Source: a cf. Phormidesmis sp. LEGE 11477 | Lineage (GTDB): Bacteria > Cyanobacteriota > Cyanobacteriia > Phormidesmidales > Phormidesmidaceae | DNA length: 54,690 nt | Assembly: GCF_015207105.1 (NCBI RefSeq) | Contig: NZ_JADEXO010000029.1 | Span: 1-54,690 of the forward strand | Direction of reading: 5' to 3' | Shown here: positions 53,272 through 54,690 of the stretch, in pieces | Position numbering within the stretch: the stretch's first letter is position 1 | Layout: the number at the start of each line of letters is the position of its first letter | The notes under the pieces: model-generated | The model's input: the letters and a program-made list of their open reading frames with translations, nothing else | The model's database searches: none | What the model was told of the DNA's origin: nothing | Program-made: the position numbers and the translations under genes

Positions 53272-53331
53272 CTATACAACTCCTACACTCAAGAAACTCA
53301 GTTGTCTAAGGAGAAAACTCGCTAGACAACT
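53268..53331. promoter_or_regulatory. cluster of TTGTCTA/TAGACAA palindromic motifs
   Basis: AGTTGTCTA (53300-53308) and TAGACAACT (53323-53331) form an exact 9-bp inverted repeat. A third near-palindrome TTGTCTATACAA lies at 53268-53279. Three copies of one motif in 64 bp suggest an operator for a dimeric regulator of the YhcG side, or a structured leader. Confidence 0.4.
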
Positions 53332-53454
53332 TCTGGCAAAGGAGATTGTTGATCTTTTGTCAGGAAACCTCATATCTTTTCCTAAACGAATTTTTAGAAA
53401 CTCGATACATATACTTGAGCGCTCACTTAGACAGCAATAGCCCATTGACAAGCA

Positions 53455-53919
53455 TTACTGCTGCCTAAGGTTGCCGTCTTTGACCCAGCCTTCTTCGCCG
53501 TTGCTGAGCTGAATATTTAGCCAGCCGCTGTCTTCCCCGAGGACAGTGACACTCTCTTGATAGCCAACGCCACCGATATTGTCATAGTCTGTCCCTGGAC
53601 CCGATCGCAGAATCAGGCCGACTGATGGGGTGACGATCGCAGTGTAGGTGCCTTCTGCAAGTGGTTCGGGTTCTGGTGCGGTGGGTTCTGATGCGGGTGC
53701 TGCGGCAGCATCTGCTGATGGCTGTTCGGCTTCAGGGGCACTTGCTTCGGGCGGCGGTTCTGGCAGGTCGTTGGTGTAGGTAGGTCTTTCAGGGGGTTCG
53801 GCGTTGCGAGCCATGAAATACCTCAGCATGGAAGCGCCTGCTAAGGTCATGATCAGCATGGCTAGGATCAGGCCCAGAATAAATTTGCTTAGACCCAGCA
53901 GAAAGTTTCTCATTACCAT
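53455..53919 (-). CDS. membrane-anchored SH3-domain protein
   Basis: A 154-residue protein from ATG 53919. The N-terminus is a membrane anchor (SKFILGLILAMLIMTLAGAS). A Pro/Glu/Ala-rich linker follows (about residues 40-85, with PPPEASAPEAEQPSADAAAA). The C-terminal bacterial SH3 domain has LILRSGPGTDYDNIG and WLNIQLSNGEEGWVKDGNL. Such domains bind peptidoglycan or proteins in the envelope. TTG 53946 is a possible earlier start. It lies downstream of ycf46 in the same direction. Confidence 0.83.
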   Translation of the reverse strand: MVMRNFLLGLSKFILGLILAMLIMTLAGASMLRYFMARNAEPPERPTYTNDLPEPPPEASAPEAEQPSADAAAAPASEPTAPEPEPLAEGTYTAIVTPSVGLILRSGPGTDYDNIGGVGYQESVTVLGEDSGWLNIQLSNGEEGWVKDGNLRQQ

Positions 53920-53968
53920 GGTTAGCAAGCTTTGGCGCGGTGCCAAGCCGAAAGATTTCTATGGTTAT

Positions 53969-54002
53969 AGCGTGAAGGGGGGCGCAGCGTGAAGGGGGGC
54001 GA
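53969..54002. repeat. 17-bp tandem duplication between ycf46 and the SH3 gene
   Basis: AGCGTGAAGGGGGGCG occurs twice in adjacent 17-bp units, ending exactly at the ycf46 stop codon. Confidence 0.88.
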
Positions 54003-54690
54003 TCAGTCTGCTTTATTTCGCTGCTGCTCAATCCGCTCCGTTAGGGGGGATTGCCTAGAGGCTAGGCGAGCGCGGCCATCAGCGGCCCATTGCTGGAGGG
54101 CTTCTATCTGATGTTTGGCAGTACGAGCGAGCGGAATGATCTGGCTGACGGCTTCTAGCACGTCGTCGCTGGTGAAGTCTCGATTCTGGCTGAAGCCAAT
54201 GTGCATGGCTTCAATAATAGACTGCTCAATTTCTGCACCAGAGAAATCGGGCGTTTCATAGGCTAGGCGATTGATATCGTAGCTAGCAAGGTTGTGCGGA
54301 CGCAGGCGAGCCAGATGCACCGCAAAGATGGCTTCGCGTTCTTCTTGACTGGGCAGGCCGACGAAGAAAATTTCATCGAAGCGGCCACGGCGAAGCATTT
54401 CGGGGGGAAGCGATTGAATATTGTTGGCGGTCGCAACCACAAAAACGGGGGAAGATTTTTCGGCTAGCCAGGTGATGAACGTGCCAAAGACGCGGCTGGT
54501 GGTGCCAGAGTCACCGCGTCCATCGAATCCGGCAAAGGCTTTATCAATTTCGTCAATCCATAAAATGCAGGGGGCCAGGGCTTCGGCTAGCTGAATCATT
54601 TGTCGGGTGCGCGATTCTGATTCGCCGACTAGTCCACCGAAGAGTCTGCCGACATCGAGTCGCAAAAGCGGCAGGTGCCAATGGTGGGCG
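54003..54690 (-). CDS. ycf46: Ycf46-like AAA ATPase, C-terminal part
   Basis: The window ends inside this gene; 229 codons remain and the frame stays open to the edge. Seen: LPLLRLDVGRLFGGLVGESE, Walker B CILWIDEIDKAF, sensor 1 VFVVATANN, arginine-finger region LRRGRFDEIFFVGLP and the AAA lid GAEIEQSIIEAMH. Ycf46 is also plastid-encoded in red algae; in cyanobacteria it has been linked to CO2 uptake and photosynthesis regulation, but the mechanism is unclear. The N-terminus with Walker A is outside the window. Confidence 0.9.
   Translation of the reverse strand, partial: AHHWHLPLLRLDVGRLFGGLVGESESRTRQMIQLAEALAPCILWIDEIDKAFAGFDGRGDSGTTSRVFGTFITWLAEKSSPVFVVATANNIQSLPPEMLRRGRFDEIFFVGLPSQEEREAIFAVHLARLRPHNLASYDINRLAYETPDFSGAEIEQSIIEAMHIGFSQNRDFTSDDVLEAVSQIIPLARTAKHQIEALQQWAADGRARLASRQSPLTERIEQQRNKAD

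Overview
This 54.7 kb window is chromosomal DNA of a cyanobacterium. It carries psaD (photosystem I), ycf46, a cyanobacterial group 2 sigma factor, a fused arginine dihydrolase (AgrE/ArgZ), several families largely confined to cyanobacteria (DUF3370, DUF4327, DICT-domain kinase) and many copies of the palindrome GCGATCGC (HIP1). The gene content and intermediate GC suggest a filamentous Leptolyngbya-like lineage, but genus is an inference. I see no tRNA, rRNA, CRISPR array, insertion sequence or prophage.

Layout. 1-6.2 kb: end of mutY, a secreted GDSL/RTX lipase-like protein, a tautomerase-family protein, argC, a class III nucleotide cyclase and a small membrane protein. 6.5-10.8 kb: threonine aldolase, CHRD protein, a RecD-like helicase and a YchJ protein. 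10.9-18.7 kb: a compact minus-strand cluster of five glycosyltransferases and one ABC exporter, probably making and exporting a cell-surface glycan. 19.0-21.6 kb: DUF302 protein, beta-hydroxyacid dehydrogenase-like enzyme and PPK2. 21.6-23.3 kb: a decay zone with a broken flavin-oxidase-like gene, a PIN toxin/antitoxin-like pair and a truncated HEPN/DUF4145-like remnant. 23.3-27.0 kb: agrE/argZ with a long leader that contains a terminator hairpin, then DUF4327 and DUF2283 proteins. 27.1-36.7 kb: propeller-transglutaminase protein, isoaspartyl peptidase, SDR, FKBP, membrane GTPase, DUF3370 protein and a TIGR04282 glycosyltransferase. 36.7-41.2 kb: DUF1206 protein, a DAHL-type histidine kinase paired with a di-haem peroxidase, and a membrane protein. 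41.2-47.7 kb: trpE, psaD, DICT kinase and sigC. 47.7-54.7 kb: M48 protease, exported protein, DUF900 hydrolase, a short membrane protein, YhcG-type nuclease, SH3 protein and ycf46.

Functional links. argC and agrE/argZ are the biosynthetic and catabolic sides of arginine metabolism but sit 20 kb apart. The kinase/peroxidase pair (11 bp gap) is the best candidate for a signalling unit whose input is periplasmic redox chemistry. The glycan cluster has short gaps throughout and probably forms one operon.

The most striking feature that no gene explains is the abundance of short tandem duplications with 12-19 bp units. More than fifteen loci are visible. Inside genes the units are 12 or 15 bp and keep frame; between genes the lengths vary freely (13, 14, 17, 19 bp). 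They have built low-complexity inserts into glycosyltransferases, a GTPase and a histidine kinase. The second main candidate for follow-up is the terminator hairpin inside the agrE/argZ leader.
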